DNA of 64,000 nucleotides from Marchantia polymorpha subsp. ruderalis (GCA_037833965.1 AP031353.1:22508501-22572500); one strand, 5' to 3'; shown: positions 12,901 to 25,800, counted from the first letter of the stretch. Notes: generated from the sequence alone by a model not told the origin. Made by a program: numbers and translations.

Positions 12901-15900
12901 ATGGCAAGAAGGATGAAGACCTCGTCAAAGTACATGTATGAAGTGAAAAGTGCAAAATGGGGTTATGCATCACAATGAAAATTATTTCCTGTTGCAACTA
13001 AAATACATGAGCTTATCCGAATAAAATAATTTCTACGTGAGCCTACAAACAATCATCACATCAGATGCACGCGAGGCGCGTACCCTCCTAGCAAGCACTG
13101 TTGGCTTGCTTTGGTCGTGAAATCCAAAGCTAACATCCGTCCGGGCCTTACGCAGTTCTCCTTTATATTATTCCAATAATGAAATATTTTACTATTGTAA
13201 TACAAATGCTTTCTTAACTGTACATTTTGAAGTTGAACAGTTGAAAGTGTGTCCATGGTGGAAACTAGCAAGTGCAAAAAATAAAAGTCTTGAAGTACAA
13301 TGTGGATTTAATGTAGATGAGTATGTATTATATTCTATGGTTATCAGTTGAGTAGCTTTTTGGCATTTATCTTTCAGATCTACAAGAATGGATGAGTTAT
13401 CAAGAAGCTATGCTGTCCAATTTGAAAAAACTGCATAGTATAAGCTTGATTGTATAATCATTTAAAGATGATTCGATTACGTGCTGTTTGTCAAAGCACA
13501 AACATAGAATGTATTATGTGTTTGGGATTGCAATTCATTGTTGTGATGCATGTTGTGCTGGTAAATGAATATTTACATATTTTATTATTGATGTGAAAGC
13601 AATATATAATTTGATCTGATATGCATTTAGAGGCCATGTGTGATGTGACTATTGACAACCTCATCCGAAGCATGAAAACACATGAGCTAGTTCAACTTCT
13701 TTTTGAAAAACCATATAAAGACGAAAAAGAGTAAAAGGAAAGAACCCAAGTGCGCACATATGTATGTACCAGAAAATGGTAGTTGAATTGATTAGGTGCT
13801 ATATGGGTTCTTGAGGCCTCAACGCTCCCCGGGACACTTAGCACAATGCTCTATATTTCTCTATAAATTCATTATAAAAACCCCCGTGGTCAGATACAGA
13901 AATCGTTACAAGCAAACGGGGTCGATTTGTTGATCCCAAGAGAGATGAAAAATAAAGATTCTATCGGGCCAAATAGATACCAAACATGTATAAAAATATA
14001 ACCAATCAGGTCGTACCATATGAAAGAAACCAGGAAAAAACTTAATAGCATCACCACTTAAAATATGTGAGAAAAATTATAGAGATAATGATGTACTATC
14101 ATTAGATCAAAAAAAAAAAAAAATCCAAAAAATCTGAGTTCTGAAAGTTTTTTTAAAAAATAGGTTCGTTGTTTCAACTAACTTGATGGTTACCATGTGC
14201 ATAGCAGGACAGTGAGATTCAACATTTTTCACAACCAAGAAAACTGTTGCGCACCTAAAGGGTTCTTACGAGGAGAGAGCTTTGCAAGCATCGTAAATAC
14301 TAAAATAGCTAAAATAGTAGTAAAATCGGGCTGTAAATACTTGGGAACGCCGCGAAGTCTAAACTAGAGCCCTGTGGAATGATTGATTTGCAGCATCTTC
14401 GAGAAGACGACTCTCACTTCGCGTCCAGTTGTACAATAGTATCTTGGCCCGCACTCAGCCGAGGGTCACGGTTCATGTGGAAAATATGTAGACATTGTTT
14501 TTACCATGAGTGGGCCATAGACTTTTGCTGGCCAGGACTTGGAACGAACAAAGTCGTAGGGTCTGTTCTCTGTGCCAATTATTCCGCAGCAATTACCCTG
14601 CACTAAGAAAAGGTAAGGGAGACGTTTCTCGGTCTTTGTAGCCTGAGATCCGTGCTCTAGATTTGCTTGCCATAGGCCATTCAATGTTGGTTAGTGCTGC
14701 CAGCCAGCCAGCCATGCACATTTGCGTACAACAGAGCAAACGTTTTTGATCTGCTCGTCCCATCCCAGCGACAGAGCTATGACCTGCCCCTGGGGGTACT
14801 GCCCTGTTGACATCTGCTGTGGACAAAAGAATGTGTCTGTTGACTGACGCTGAAGGCCGAAGACTCGCTCGGTTGCGTAGCTCGCTCCTTGTGGATGGAT
14901 GCATTCTAGTTCCCGATGACGATGTGAGATTATCCTCCACGCACACATGTCCGAACTCTGCTGGTTCATCCGAAGAGATAATCCTCAACTGATTGTCAAA
15001 GGCCCACAGTGGTAGATACTTGTGGCCTTGTAGTAGATACTGGAATTTTGGTGAGTTTTGGAATCCTTCGTGTGTCCTGCTCACCATCAACTCCCACCTA
15101 TCATCGGGAGGATAGGTCATCCCGTCCAGTCCGGTCCAATCCAGAGAACTCCAAAACTGCTCAACCCGAATCTGTCCACATTATCAAGGCCGCGAAAGCC
15201 CTGGATCTCCTCCTCTACATCCCATCATTCTGTTTGAGCTCGTCGTCGTCGTCGTGGTGCAGGTCATGGTATAAGGATCGAAGCATGAGCCCGTTGTCTA
15301 CTCTGGCCTAGTGCGAGTGTGTTTTCTCTGCCGTAGGTCTTTCTTTCTCAGTGCTGGGAAGTTGGAACAGAAACTCTCGCACGTTGTTGCATGGTCGAAT
15401 GGAATGAATCAAGTGAGGCTGCTGTGGCCTTGGCCGACCGCATGATGGATGGAAGTTTTAGCATTGGATCTTTCGTGTTGTGTCGAAAAATGGAATTATC
15501 TTCATGTGCATGCTCGAATCTCCATTGCCGAGTATGAATGAACCTATGATTGGATTATTTCTTACAAGAATCGAGACACACAGCATATTACAGTTTGCCC
15601 GTGAAAAAATTCTCGTTGTCCCGGCAGGTTCCGGCTCCAACCTGCGAATTAGAAAAAAAACGAAACTAAAGTTGCTGGGATCTTACTCCAATTAGATCAG
15701 ACGACTTGATGTGACAAAGTCCATGCAATTTAGAGGGTGACAATGTATGGAGCTCCTGAGACACAGAAGTTTCATACACTTTATCGTAGAGTGGCTGATT
15801 GCAGCTAGTCTCGGTCGTAGGATACATAAATGCCACCGCATTTGGCTCGTGACGAAATAACAAATGCCATGCATTTCTTCGGGGATCACTTCGCGAAGGA

Positions 15901-18157
15901 CGGATGAATGACAAAAGGTTCATCGCGTAGGACTCACCTGCTCTCTGTTTGCCTGTCTGTCGGTCGGCCCAAAAGTTGAGCATGGATAGCTGGCCCTCAC
16001 TAATCCACATTTCGGTGCCGAACTTGGGCCCCCAAAAGCAACCGCTCCCGTATTGCAAACCTCGTCGGGCACCAAGCGCCCGAAGACTCGTCTGAGCATC
16101 GCCCGTCGTACGTCGTCCTGTGAGGGACAAGGGAAGGGGCTTGGAAAAAGATCACATACCCACGCAATGACCTTCCATCGTCCATCGCAGTCCTCGACGC
16201 TCATTGGACTCGGATTAGCTGGTCTGGCAAGTCACAGATGCGTGAGTCCTAAAGGCACGCCGGAGATTGGAATTCGTGACGTCGGTTTCGACGATATTTC
16301 TTCGGTGACCAGCGCAGGCTGGACCGTATGGCATGTCACCATCATCCGCAGTTCTACGAACCACAACACCTCGGACCATGCCAACAGCAGCAGCCAGGAG
16401 GAGGAGGAGGAGGAGGGTGATGATGATGATCGCGCCAAAGCAGCTCTTTCGCAATAGAAAGAGACGAGAGGAAAGGGTAAGACTGCATGGAAGACGAGAT
16501 TCGAGAAGAACAGCAGCAGCCAATGGATGAGAGAAGCGGGTAAAGATGGGCCGAAAGTCGTGACTCTTTTGAGATCCGATGACCGAATCTGCATCTGAAA
16601 TGCTCGCGAGGCGTAGTGCGCCTTTGCATGCCGCACTTTACAGGGAAGCATACGGTTTGATCCCCTACTAATACTACGACTGGTGCAGCCCCGACCCTCC
16701 CCGTGGAATAGATTCTCGCTTGTCGACCCGGTTAAACTCAGCCCAACATTTGCCCAAACATGCGCATGCAGAATTCCAATTTCCACCAAACTCGCTGCTT
16801 TGCCGTCATAGCCTCGGGCGGATGGAATAATGACGGGCTGAGTGAAACGTATGTTTGGTTATATACTTTCCCGCAGCTCCGACACTTGGACCATTGTCCT
16901 ATCTAACCTCTCGACCGTCTGTATCTTTGTTGTACCGAATGTTTCACAGCTCCAGCTCCAGCACTTGGAACCTTGTCCGATCCAAACTCGAGGATTTGTT
17001 TTCTTGAACCGAACCGAGCGAACTGGCTTGAATTTGGGGCAACAACTAATGGAATCTTATCTATCACTACACACACAATTCCAAAAATTGTTTGTAATCT
17101 GAAGCATCGATGGCTCGATACAGTAAACAACAAAACATTCAATCCACTGTGCACAAATAGTACAAGTGCGCACTGCCAGCCGCCTCGACCTGCGGTGCCG
17201 TGGAACGTACGGTTTGGTGAGATGTACGACCCCTGCGTATCTCTGTTTTGGGAACCCAAAAGATTCAGCGTTGTAAATCCATGTGTTTTTCTCCACATTT
17301 TTCATGTCATTCCGGATTCTACATTTGTAAAAGATGCATGCTCGAGTAGAATACCAAAACGTGTGGGAGGACCCATCGAGCTGCTGGAGGATGAAATGAA
17401 ACCAAGCGTGCAGCATAGGGAGTAGTCCCCAATGCCATCACAATAGTAGATATACACTTTTGTACCCAAAATACACGAAATATGAACAAGTCTTCTTACT
17501 TCGGTAGATCCTTATGGATTGCACGCATGATATTTATGCAATAGCAGATACGGTCTATAGATTTATTATACCATATGATGAACAAAATTCATATGTGGTA
17601 TTTGGCGAGGGGTCCATGGGATTGGACTGGACTGGCGCCAACCGCAGGGTTCAGGGCTTAGCCTGGGATCGAGAGTACAACCGCAGCGCGTGCAGAGCGA
17701 GCTTCACCGGCTTGGCATCTGCGTGGCCGGGGTCCACATCGAGGTCCTTCCACTTCCACCACCTTCCTCTGCGTCGACTCGACCCTTCCCGACTTCTTTC
17801 CAGACCGTCCACACTCCGAATCTTGCTCTCATTGGTCGCCCTCCCTCTGAGCCCCATCGTCCCCTGAATCCTCTTGCAACTCTGCTGCGCCAGGGACAAT
17901 GGGTCTAATTTATGGCAAAAAAATCTGCAGAGTGTTGCACTGATGAAAGTAAGTGAATGGAAGTGCACTCTCCAGGGAGAACCAAATTTTAACTCAAAAA
18001 TATGAGAAGAACCCGTGCAAGTACTAGAAAAATAAACCGAAAGTTAAAGACGGAATTTTGCCAGCGACATCACAGTATTGTACATTTAGTTAGACATACA
18101 AGGTATCAAAATTATTAAATTAAACCAAAATATATACAGACAGAAGATTGTCATCTG
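9990..18157. other. Long intergenic stretch, no gene supported
   Basis: About 8 kb between the SPOUT gene and the tRNA. Open frames of 60-185 codons occur on both strands (for example 14593-15120 and 16232-16789 on the minus strand), but they overlap each other in several frames, show no family motif, and lack matching splice partners. A GAG/GAT triplet run lies at about 16395-16430. The sequence is mixed in composition and could hold a lineage-specific or non-coding transcript that cannot be recognised by eye. Confidence 0.4.
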
Positions 18158-18243
18158 GGGGCGGTGGCGCAGTTGGTTAGCGCGTCGGTCTCATAGCTCA
18201 CCGAGAAATCCGGAGGTCGAGAGTTCGAGCCTCTCTCGCCCCA
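18158..18243 (+). tRNA. Elongator tRNA-Met(CAT) with a 12-nt intron
   Basis: Acceptor GGGGCGG (18158-18164) pairs with TCGCCCC (18236-18242), ending in a G-U pair; the discriminator is A at 18243. The D-stem is GCGC 18167-18170 with 18180-18183. The anticodon arm has CAT at 18192-18194. The intron 18196-18207 follows position 37, leaving G30-C40, G29-C41, C28-G42 and T27-G43 pairs. The T-arm is GAGAG-TTCGAGC-CTCTC (18219-18235). It closely resembles plant nuclear elongator tRNA-Met genes, which carry an intron of about this size at this place. B-box GGTCGAGAGTTCGAGCC-type sequence is present. No encoded CCA, as expected for a nuclear gene. The 12-nt boundary could shift by one base because of the A run at 18206-18208. 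Confidence 0.96.
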
Positions 18244-18246
18244 CCC

Positions 18247-18250
18247 TTTT
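18247..18250 (+). terminator. RNA polymerase III terminator (T4) of the tRNA-Met gene
   Basis: A run of four T residues starts three bases after the discriminator base, the usual pol III stop signal. The run is minimal in length. Confidence 0.8.
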
Positions 18251-18531
18251 AATTCAAAACTCCTTTCGGCATCGGCAATTCATTGTTTTTGCATAGATAA
18301 CAATCATTATTCATTTATGAAATTTATTTACTAAATTAAAAAATAATTTAATGATTCTCTGTATACATTAAGAATAAAAGGTTGTTCACGTGGCAAACTC
18401 TCATCAACTCCAACTGACCAAAAAGGTCCAACATGATATTCTTTTTCATTTAGAGTTCAAATCTGACTACAGCTTAAGTAACATTGGTATGTCCATAGAA
18501 TTAGCTTGACGATAAGTATTTGCGTATTGAA

Positions 18532-18556
18532 TGATATCTATCAGTGATAGATATCA
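18532..18556. repeat. Perfect 11-bp inverted repeat with 3-nt loop
   Basis: TGATATCTATC at 18532-18542 and its exact reverse complement at 18546-18556, separated by AGT. It could form a small hairpin, but AT-rich palindromes of this size also arise by chance. There is no nearby gene that it would clearly regulate. Confidence 0.85.
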
Positions 18557-20601
18557 CTCATGTCTTGTTTAGTTTCAAAGGTCAACAGATTCTAGGCCAT
18601 GTTCGACTACCTCCGTTAACAACATACCCAGAAAGTCTTTACTACGTGAAGTTGTCATGTTAGAGTTTGACACCCCAAACCATAATGTTTACCTGGATAC
18701 TGTTATGTCCATCTCCATTAACGTTTTTATTTATCGAGATATAACATACATATTCAATGTGGAAAATGCTGGTGTCATACCTCAAATAAGTCAAATACTC
18801 TTATCACGAGAGTCAAAGTAGTTCTCTAAGATCGAAAGAGATCTCAACATTGGAGAAAGTCTGTGCCAACTCCGAGACTCCAATGACACTATACATTGCC
18901 ATTTATTTTCTTGATGTAGACGCATATTTAAGAGGTTGGACTTGTGAAGTCGTTTCCTTGGAATGTGTGAGTAGCAAAGAAGTATATGTCACACATGATA
19001 AATCTCATGCTATAATGACAACGATGTAAAGTATCTGCATAGCTCTCGCTAAAATCATATATCATCAATTTCAAAGATGTAAGTAAAAATCATTCGTTAG
19101 TAATATAAATTTTTTGGTAGAATTGATTCACATATTTGATACATACAAAAATATTTCAAACATAATTTAATCTTAAAATAAATAAAATGATAAAAAATTC
19201 ATAATATCATATATTAAATGATAATGACATTATGATGATGATAGAATATTATAAGACATCAAAATTAAAGTAATTGCGTGTTTGAAAGAGTGTTAATAAA
19301 ACTCTTTTCATCCAATGATGTCTTTTAGTTTGTATAGTTCTTATGATTTTTTATCAATTTTGGAAATATATTTTGACATTCGATGGCGAAATGTAGTTGG
19401 TTGATATGTTGCAATTTGAGCATCTACGTAGCATTAGAATATAAAGTCCATGAACTCTACTCTATAACTCTTCATGCGAGTAGGATGTAAAAATATGTAC
19501 ACATTCTCTATTAATAAGTTACTCAGGTTAGAATATCTGAGGTTAAAAGGTTGAACTGATTATAAGCTATTTATTCTGGTTCATTTCATTCTACAGTTAT
19601 TTTACAATTCATGTAAATATTGTGTTTTTACAGATATAAAAAACAAACGAATTATTTAAATGATATTAATTTGATTCTCTTCTCCAAGATTTGATACTTT
19701 TCACGACTTATGATATAAATTTTTTTAAAAGAATTGCAGAAAGTATACGTCTAAAAAGACATTCCTTGATACTACATGAAGAGAATGAAATAAAGAAATA
19801 GAAAATAACTGATTAATAACTGGTCGACATTGCAAACCACAGTGAGAAGTAAACAACGCATATATATTATGGAAGTTACTAGCTAGGAACTATTTTGAGC
19901 ATATCATGCAACCTTGCGAACCCTTTATACAAAGTTATCTGTTCTATCCTATCTCTCGAAACGCCCCATCCTTACCACTAGATTCGTCTGGTTTCTATGG
20001 AGAAGATATTGTAGGAGCGGTTGCGATGTAGTGTAATACTAAACATCACTTTACCCTTCGATTCCCTTCCCTTAGCGTAGGCTTCGTTTCAAATCCCACG
20101 GTTCCGCCACATTTCTTTCTGATTATTTGAGTCGAGTTTTTTCTATCTTTTTTCGATAAATTGCTTCCCAATGCTGTCCCTCGCTTCTTTAGTCTCAACT
20201 TGAAGATTACGTAATCTGGCGGCACCATAAAGAGGATCAAGAGGGAGTGTTGAGGATATTGAGTGATTCAGGGGTTCATCCAGCAAATATCCATAAAACA
20301 GAATGGCGAGAGAGGGAGGAGAAGCTGTAGCTTCCCCAGGCTGCGATGTTTAATCGTTACTGGAGATCTCTGAGTAGGTTGCTCTAGTGAGCGAGACTCA
20401 GTGTGACTTGATCTAATCGGCAAACTGTCATGATTACTGATGAATGGGGTCCACTTTACGAGCGTTTTTGCGGTCTTTGGACTTGACTCTTGCCTGCTTG
20501 CCAGCCGGATTGACTTGATTCTCAGGGACTTTTGACGTGATGAAAGCAAATCCGCCGAGCCCAGCTAGGTCTGAGCTTGATGTCATACTGTCAAAAGTTC
20601 T

Positions 20602-20605
<4 letters not shown>

Positions 20606-20671
<66 letters not shown>
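20606..20671. repeat. Compound microsatellite (TA)n-(GA)n
   Basis: About 15 uninterrupted TA units (20606-20635) are followed by a near-perfect GA tract to about 20671. The tract will probably differ in length among individuals. Confidence 0.95.
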
Positions 20672-20673
<2 letters not shown>

Positions 20674-23210
20674 GAGGAACGGAGAAACGATGAAGAGAGA
20701 GGGAGAGGAGGATGGGACTCTACCTAATCCACTTTCAAATCTGTTCTGTATAAAATTGAGGAGATTCCTATGGGCACTGGCATCTTGCCACCGATGTCGA
20801 AGCAAACATGTGCCGATTTGGAACTCTATTTTGACCTATAGCTGCGAGAACATTGCTTCTCTCGGAGTTGCAGTTGCTGGGAAGTCAACTATGCGAAGAA
20901 ATATTACGTGATTGAACACTCCGTCAACATCGCTGGCAAACTCCTGTCATCTAAACTGCATGTTTGTCCTCTCGCAGCCCACTACTTCTATCTCACTTTT
21001 ATACACTTATGGCCTCTTGCCATTTTCTCCACTTTCTAAGTAGGTCAGCGTGCCACACCCTTCGATTTGTAGTAGCCTGCACAATCGTCACGAGAGACGA
21101 ATTATAATACTATTTCACCTGAGTAAAGAATCTCTGTACAATGGCAAATGCGACGCTGTGGTAGCTCGAATGATTTGGTTTGTATGGACTAGAATATGCA
21201 ATGCCTTACACACCTAAGACCCTCCTGGACCTGACTCGGGCGTGATCACAACACTCGAGGCGAAGCTTTCAGATCCATCTCGAGCTAGTGAACAACCACA
21301 AACTTGTAGTACGTGTACGAGACAGAGTAGCTTGCACAGAGCCAAGAACGAGCTGGACCCACAATTATCCAAATACTCCATATCTCATTTTGCTGAAACT
21401 TCAACTAGCCGACAGTTGATCTCAGACTCATTTCAATGCCAAAAACGTTGACTGTTAATACCACTGGTAGCACTTGAAGCTGTCAACCTCAACTCACTCC
21501 AGCACTCACTTAGATCCCCCCTAATCAAAAGTTTGTATATCCCTTGCCTTGGGGTGTGGTCGTTATCAGGTCTTTGAGTATTCTTTTGTGTAGCCGAGAT
21601 TTAACGAGATATTTCTCACCTTTTTAAAAGTACAATTTTATATTCTTATAATTGTGTTGAATAAGGTGATCGTGTGACAAACTCTCAATATACAGTTCTT
21701 CTCTTTCCATTCTTTACTGTCTTGTGAACCGAATTCATCAGACTGAATGATGGTCATACGTTGAATGTTCAGCGATTTCAAATAGGTAGGTGTAATAGTT
21801 AGCGCAAAAAGAGCGGGCTTTGAAGTTGCACATATTCGCACAAATACTACCACGAATAAAGCCTCTTCCCCTACGTCACAATCTAGACTTTCAGTGGAAT
21901 AAAGCATGACATTGATTCGATGGCGACTTTTAGTGTTAGTGTCTACACAACTGATGGTAAACTCTGGAAACCTTTCTCAGGTATCCCGATCATTGAGTAC
22001 AAAGAACGATTATTTACTATGATGGACAGTAAGACCTCTTTCAGATCGGAGGTTTAAAAATCGATATTACCAACAACAAACGAAGGCTTGCTTGTTTCTC
22101 AGCATCGAGACTTCTGCCAGTTTGCCAGAGTCTAGCATTTTCTATAACCAATTACACATTCTGAAGCAAGTAGACAGTTGAGGGCAGAATGTACGAAAAC
22201 TCCTCTAAACGTGACAGAAGACTGACGTTGCTGATAGGCTCGTTTGTCCGAGGTACAGAGAACAGCTCTTTGATGCGTACTATAATGGTTATTTAACTCT
22301 TAACACAAACATCGAGACCCTGACGGGACAAGAAAGGCTGAAAGGTGGAATCGAAAGCATGGCATACCAGACTGGAGAGTGCTGGCGTCTGAAAAAGCAG
22401 GCTCTTGAAATAACGCGAATTGGACCCTTACTTTGTTCCCAAAGAGTGCGTATCTTGATACATTCGCGACTGCTTAAGAGTCGCTTATCTTTCCTTGCGA
22501 TAGATTCGGCTAAACTGGGTGTCAGGAAGCTTTAATTCAGGCGTCTGTGATGTTTTGAATAACCCGGCTACATTTATTTAGAACCAAATGCAGTAATTTT
22601 GCAGCGTTGAGTGAAAGCTGCGCCTTCGATCTAAACTCTTGATTCGGTAAATTATCCTGAAAACGTGTACATGGTAATATTCTACGTTGAATTGGGACAC
22701 TTCGCTGGCACCAAATGCAATAATTTATATGCTTCCAATCTCAAGGAAACTCGGGTCTCAGCGGGGTGTGAATCTGGTTATAATGGCCAAGATTTCTTCG
22801 CCCCCGTGACTGTAATAGTGTACCTAGGATGGGAGTTTGGGCCCCATTCCCACTACCCGCCGATAGTTGTGACCTTGTTGAATGTCATGTCAGTATAATG
22901 TCCGCAGCTCCGACTCCGTGAATCGTGGCGGGGTGGGGGCGGACAGCATAAATCTCCCAAATTTTTTTTCGGTCTCAATTGGCCCTCCACATTGATTGAT
23001 TGATGGGTCCATAGTCATGACGACAGTAACCTAACGACTGACTGACCGACTGTTTACTAAATGGTTGCATATGTACATCATGCTTCATCGAATGCCGACA
23101 GAGATTGGTTTCGAGCCACGCTATCTAAACACTCGTTTATGGAATCGAGGATTGGGCCAATGAAGCTTGACTCCTCCTCTCGAGCGATCAATTCATCCAA
23201 TTCAACCGAT

Positions 23211-24845
23211 TCAGCCGATTCTGACCCACGTAGCGCTGCTCGGGACAGCACCATTGAGCGCAAACAGCATGTAGTACTGCGGTGGGGCCACTGCGGCCCC
23301 GGGAGGCGCTGTCGCAGAGATCGTATAACTCCCACCTCCTGCAGCCACGGGAGCCGCCACGTCCAGATTCAGCTGGCGCTGTCCTTGGGAATACGAATGC
23401 GTCGTGAATGGCGAGCTGAGCAGAAGGAGCTGCACATTGCCAGCCGGCGGATTGGCGATGGTCACGCTCACGGTGAACAATTCTCCGTACGCCAAGCTCC
23501 CAGGGGCAGCTGTAATCGCCGGCTTGTTCGGGGCATTGGCTGCACTCAAATACTGCGGGCTGAAGGCCTCCAGCCGCAGCTCGGTCGGGTAAGGCCCCGT
23601 GAAATCGTAGTACTGATGCGTGTTGCTTCCCGCCACCAGAACGCGGCCGTCCGGGAGCAAATTGGCCGTGGAGTGGTACATTCGGGCGATGGTGGTGGGA
23701 TTCATGACGGCGAATCTCGCCCCGGCTGCAGCGAAGGGATTGTATTCGAGCGGATTGAAGGTGGGATTGTCGGCCAGCCCCCAGCCCTGGGATCCCGTCT
23801 GGGCGCCATTGATGATCAGAGTGTGCTGGTTCGGCAGCATGACCATGTCGCCCATGGTCCTCGCGTACGGCATGACCTCGATGGCCCAGTCCGAGGCCGG
23901 ATCCGACGCATCGATGCGCCCGCAGTCGTTGCTCGCCGGCAGAGAATGGTCGCTCAGGTAGGCCCCGAATTGCGCCCCTCCGCACACCAGCACCTCGGCC
24001 TTGGTGTAGCCATCGGCGGCCGTCAATGGCAGCAGCACCGAGCTGCCCGCGGACGGATAGTTGCGAGGCGTGCCGGCGAGAGTGGGCATGGTCCTGACGA
24101 CGGCGTCGGTGTTGTAGTCGTAGATGATCGAGTCCTTGTTGGCGAAGATGAACAAATTTCCCGATGGCAACAAGTGCACGAATGGATAATAGTTGTCGTC
24201 CTGAGCGTCCTTGGTCGCCTCGAGCAGCGGCAGGTATCGAGCCTCGCCCTTGCTGGGCACGAACTCGAGCGTGAACACCGACCTTCCTCCGACCACGATC
24301 TGGCTCCCGTCGGGCAGAACCTGGTTCGATGCGTACCAGCGGCCATTCTGCAGCTCCGTGGTGGTCTCGGTCCAATCGCAGCTGCCATCTCCGCACGGGA
24401 CGAACTTGCGGATCTTCATGAGCCCGTCCGAGTCGCCGCCCGTCTGAGTCATGGTGCCATCGGGGCCGAACTGGCCCGACGAGCACCAGGTGTCGGTGAA
24501 AATGAAGAGCGGGCGGATGGCATTGGAGCCCGGAGTGAACTCCACCGAGTGCGCTGTGCAATCGTGAGTGAGAATTTGGTCCTGCTCGTTGTCCCTGCAC
24601 ACGCCCGCCGGCAGATCAATCTGCGACGCCCCGATGTTGGTCCTGTCCAGCAGAATCACAGTCCCGAAGTGCGTGACCATGGTGTGCATGGACGCAATTC
24701 CCGCATTCTCCACCAGCAGCTCCCAGCTGCCTCCCTGCGCTGCCACCTGCGTCACCGAAGCACACAGCAAGAGCGCCAACATGCCGGCCGCCGCTCTCCA
24801 TCTCCGAACACCCCGAGCCTGCTCGAGCTCCGTCCACGATGCCAT
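23211..24845 (-). CDS. Glyoxal oxidase (copper-radical oxidase, AA5_1 type), intronless
   Basis: A 544-residue protein in one exon; ATG at 24845, TGA at 23211. Residues 1-36 form a secretory signal: a basic start, a hydrophobic core LALLLCAS, and a likely cleavage after VAAQ. The mature part is a galactose-oxidase-like beta-propeller with a C-terminal DUF1929 Ig-like domain. All expected copper-radical residues are visible: C121 (WCSSGQFGPDG) and Y171 (RWYASNQVLPDG), which form the Tyr-Cys cofactor; the Y390-H391 pair (RMYHSTANLLPDG); and H483 (TTHSYSQGQR). The family oxidises aldehydes such as glyoxal and methylglyoxal, or primary alcohols, at the cell wall and releases H2O2. The substrate cannot be told from sequence. 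Codon use is strongly GC-rich at third positions, unlike the other genes here. The minus-strand upstream sequence is pyrimidine-rich, which is common in plant leaders. Confidence 0.95.
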   Translation of the reverse strand: MASWTELEQARGVRRWRAAAGMLALLLCASVTQVAAQGGSWELLVENAGIASMHTMVTHFGTVILLDRTNIGASQIDLPAGVCRDNEQDQILTHDCTAHSVEFTPGSNAIRPLFIFTDTWCSSGQFGPDGTMTQTGGDSDGLMKIRKFVPCGDGSCDWTETTTELQNGRWYASNQVLPDGSQIVVGGRSVFTLEFVPSKGEARYLPLLEATKDAQDDNYYPFVHLLPSGNLFIFANKDSIIYDYNTDAVVRTMPTLAGTPRNYPSAGSSVLLPLTAADGYTKAEVLVCGGAQFGAYLSDHSLPASNDCGRIDASDPASDWAIEVMPYARTMGDMVMLPNQHTLIINGAQTGSQGWGLADNPTFNPLEYNPFAAAGARFAVMNPTTIARMYHSTANLLPDGRVLVAGSNTHQYYDFTGPYPTELRLEAFSPQYLSAANAPNKPAITAAPGSLAYGELFTVSVTIANPPAGNVQLLLLSSPFTTHSYSQGQRQLNLDVAAPVAAGGGSYTISATAPPGAAVAPPQYYMLFALNGAVPSSATWVRIG

Positions 24846-25155
24846 CTCTCCTCAGCACCTGCCTGCGCTCTGTTGAGCTGCAGGTCGATCCTCTCGAGCT
24901 CGAATGCGCTGTCTCACCCCCGAGACCCCCTCACTACGTACTGCGTACTCGAGAAATAATTTGATGCTCGTGCCGGCGCTGGCAGAAACCGATGCTTGCC
25001 AATGTGTAGCAGTAACAGCAGCTGAGTCCGGGGAATCTATAAGAAATTGGCTGCTTGTGACTGCATTCACGTCGGCACCGAAAGCAAAAGGTGACTGACT
25101 ACCAATCCTAGTATAGACCTCCCAATAGCTAGCGACTCGTTCCGATAACACGAAT

Positions 25156-25212
25156 GGAGAGGAGAGGAGAGGAGAGGAGAGGAGAGGAGAGGAGAGGAGA
25201 GGAGAGGAGAGG
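25156..25212. repeat. (GGAGA)n pentanucleotide microsatellite
   Basis: About 11 perfect copies of GGAGA. On the minus strand, the sense of the glyoxal oxidase gene, it reads as a TCTCC pyrimidine tract about 300 nt upstream of the ATG, so it may fall within the leader. Confidence 0.97.
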
Positions 25213-25649
25213 AACGAGAGAGAGATGAAGCGGGAGGAGGATAACTAGGACTAGTATTGTGTTTGAAGGATCGTCTACCTTCTGAAATTGTACTGTATAG
25301 CAGAGGTACTTTAGAGCACACACGATGAGCTCACCGCAGCTGCCATCAGCGTACCGGACCCGAGCGGGAGAACAGAGTAGACCAGTGGCTGCAGTGAAAC
25401 CAAACTGTACCGCACTGGTGTGGTTTCCAGAGATTGTGTACGAGGTATTTTATATGCAACGACGACCGGGGGCCGAGGTCACGGATGTTCAGGTGTGCAC
25501 TCCAGCATCCAGCTGATACGTTCCACTTTTGATGAAAGAGACATGCGAGGAAAAATGTGGCTTACGTTCCTGCCATATGATTGTGTGCACAGCACTCTTC
25601 TGCCCGTCGACTCCCCTTGTGTGCACAATCTGATATTCTCACGCATGTA

Positions 25650-25800
25650 GCCTTGCCTTGCCTCGCCTCGTTTCGCTTTGCCTTCCCTTCCTTTGGCTCG
25701 GCTCGGCTCGGCTCCGCTCTGCCCCTGCCCAGCTCTGCCCTGCCCTGCCCTGCTCTTGCTCTTGCTCGGCTTCTCTTAACTTGGCTTGGCTCAGCTGAGA
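25650..25800. repeat. Degenerate pentamer repeat (TGCCC/CTTGC/GCTCG-type)
   Basis: A stretch of related 5-mers: GCCTTGCCTCGCCTC, then several GCTCG copies, then TGCCC copies, then CTTGCTCTTGCT. The repeat units drift along the block, as in an ageing microsatellite. It keeps short ORFs open on both strands, which are artefacts. Confidence 0.8.

Larger units (their letters stand above)
18251..23210. other. AT-rich to mixed intergenic DNA, no gene seen
   Basis: From 18251 to about 19900 the sequence is AT-rich and full of stops, probably decayed repeat DNA. From 20000 to 23200 it is mixed in composition. It contains a hairpin (18532-18556) and a compound microsatellite (20606-20671), both listed separately. 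I found no ORF with family motifs. The 3' UTR of the glyoxal oxidase gene should lie just below 23210. Confidence 0.45.

Noticed and set aside
16053-16789. Opposed ORFs on both strands around 16.0-16.8 kb
   Set aside because: A GAG/GAT triplet run yields acidic or Ser/Leu runs in opposite frames; nothing else is protein-like.
23188-24600. 470-codon minus-strand ORF in another frame of the glyoxal oxidase region
   Set aside because: Shadow frame; the neighbouring frame carries all copper-radical residues and a signal peptide.
23061-24959. 632-codon + strand ORF
   Set aside because: It is fully antisense to the glyoxal oxidase gene, lacks any domain, and is explained by the GC-rich third positions of that gene.
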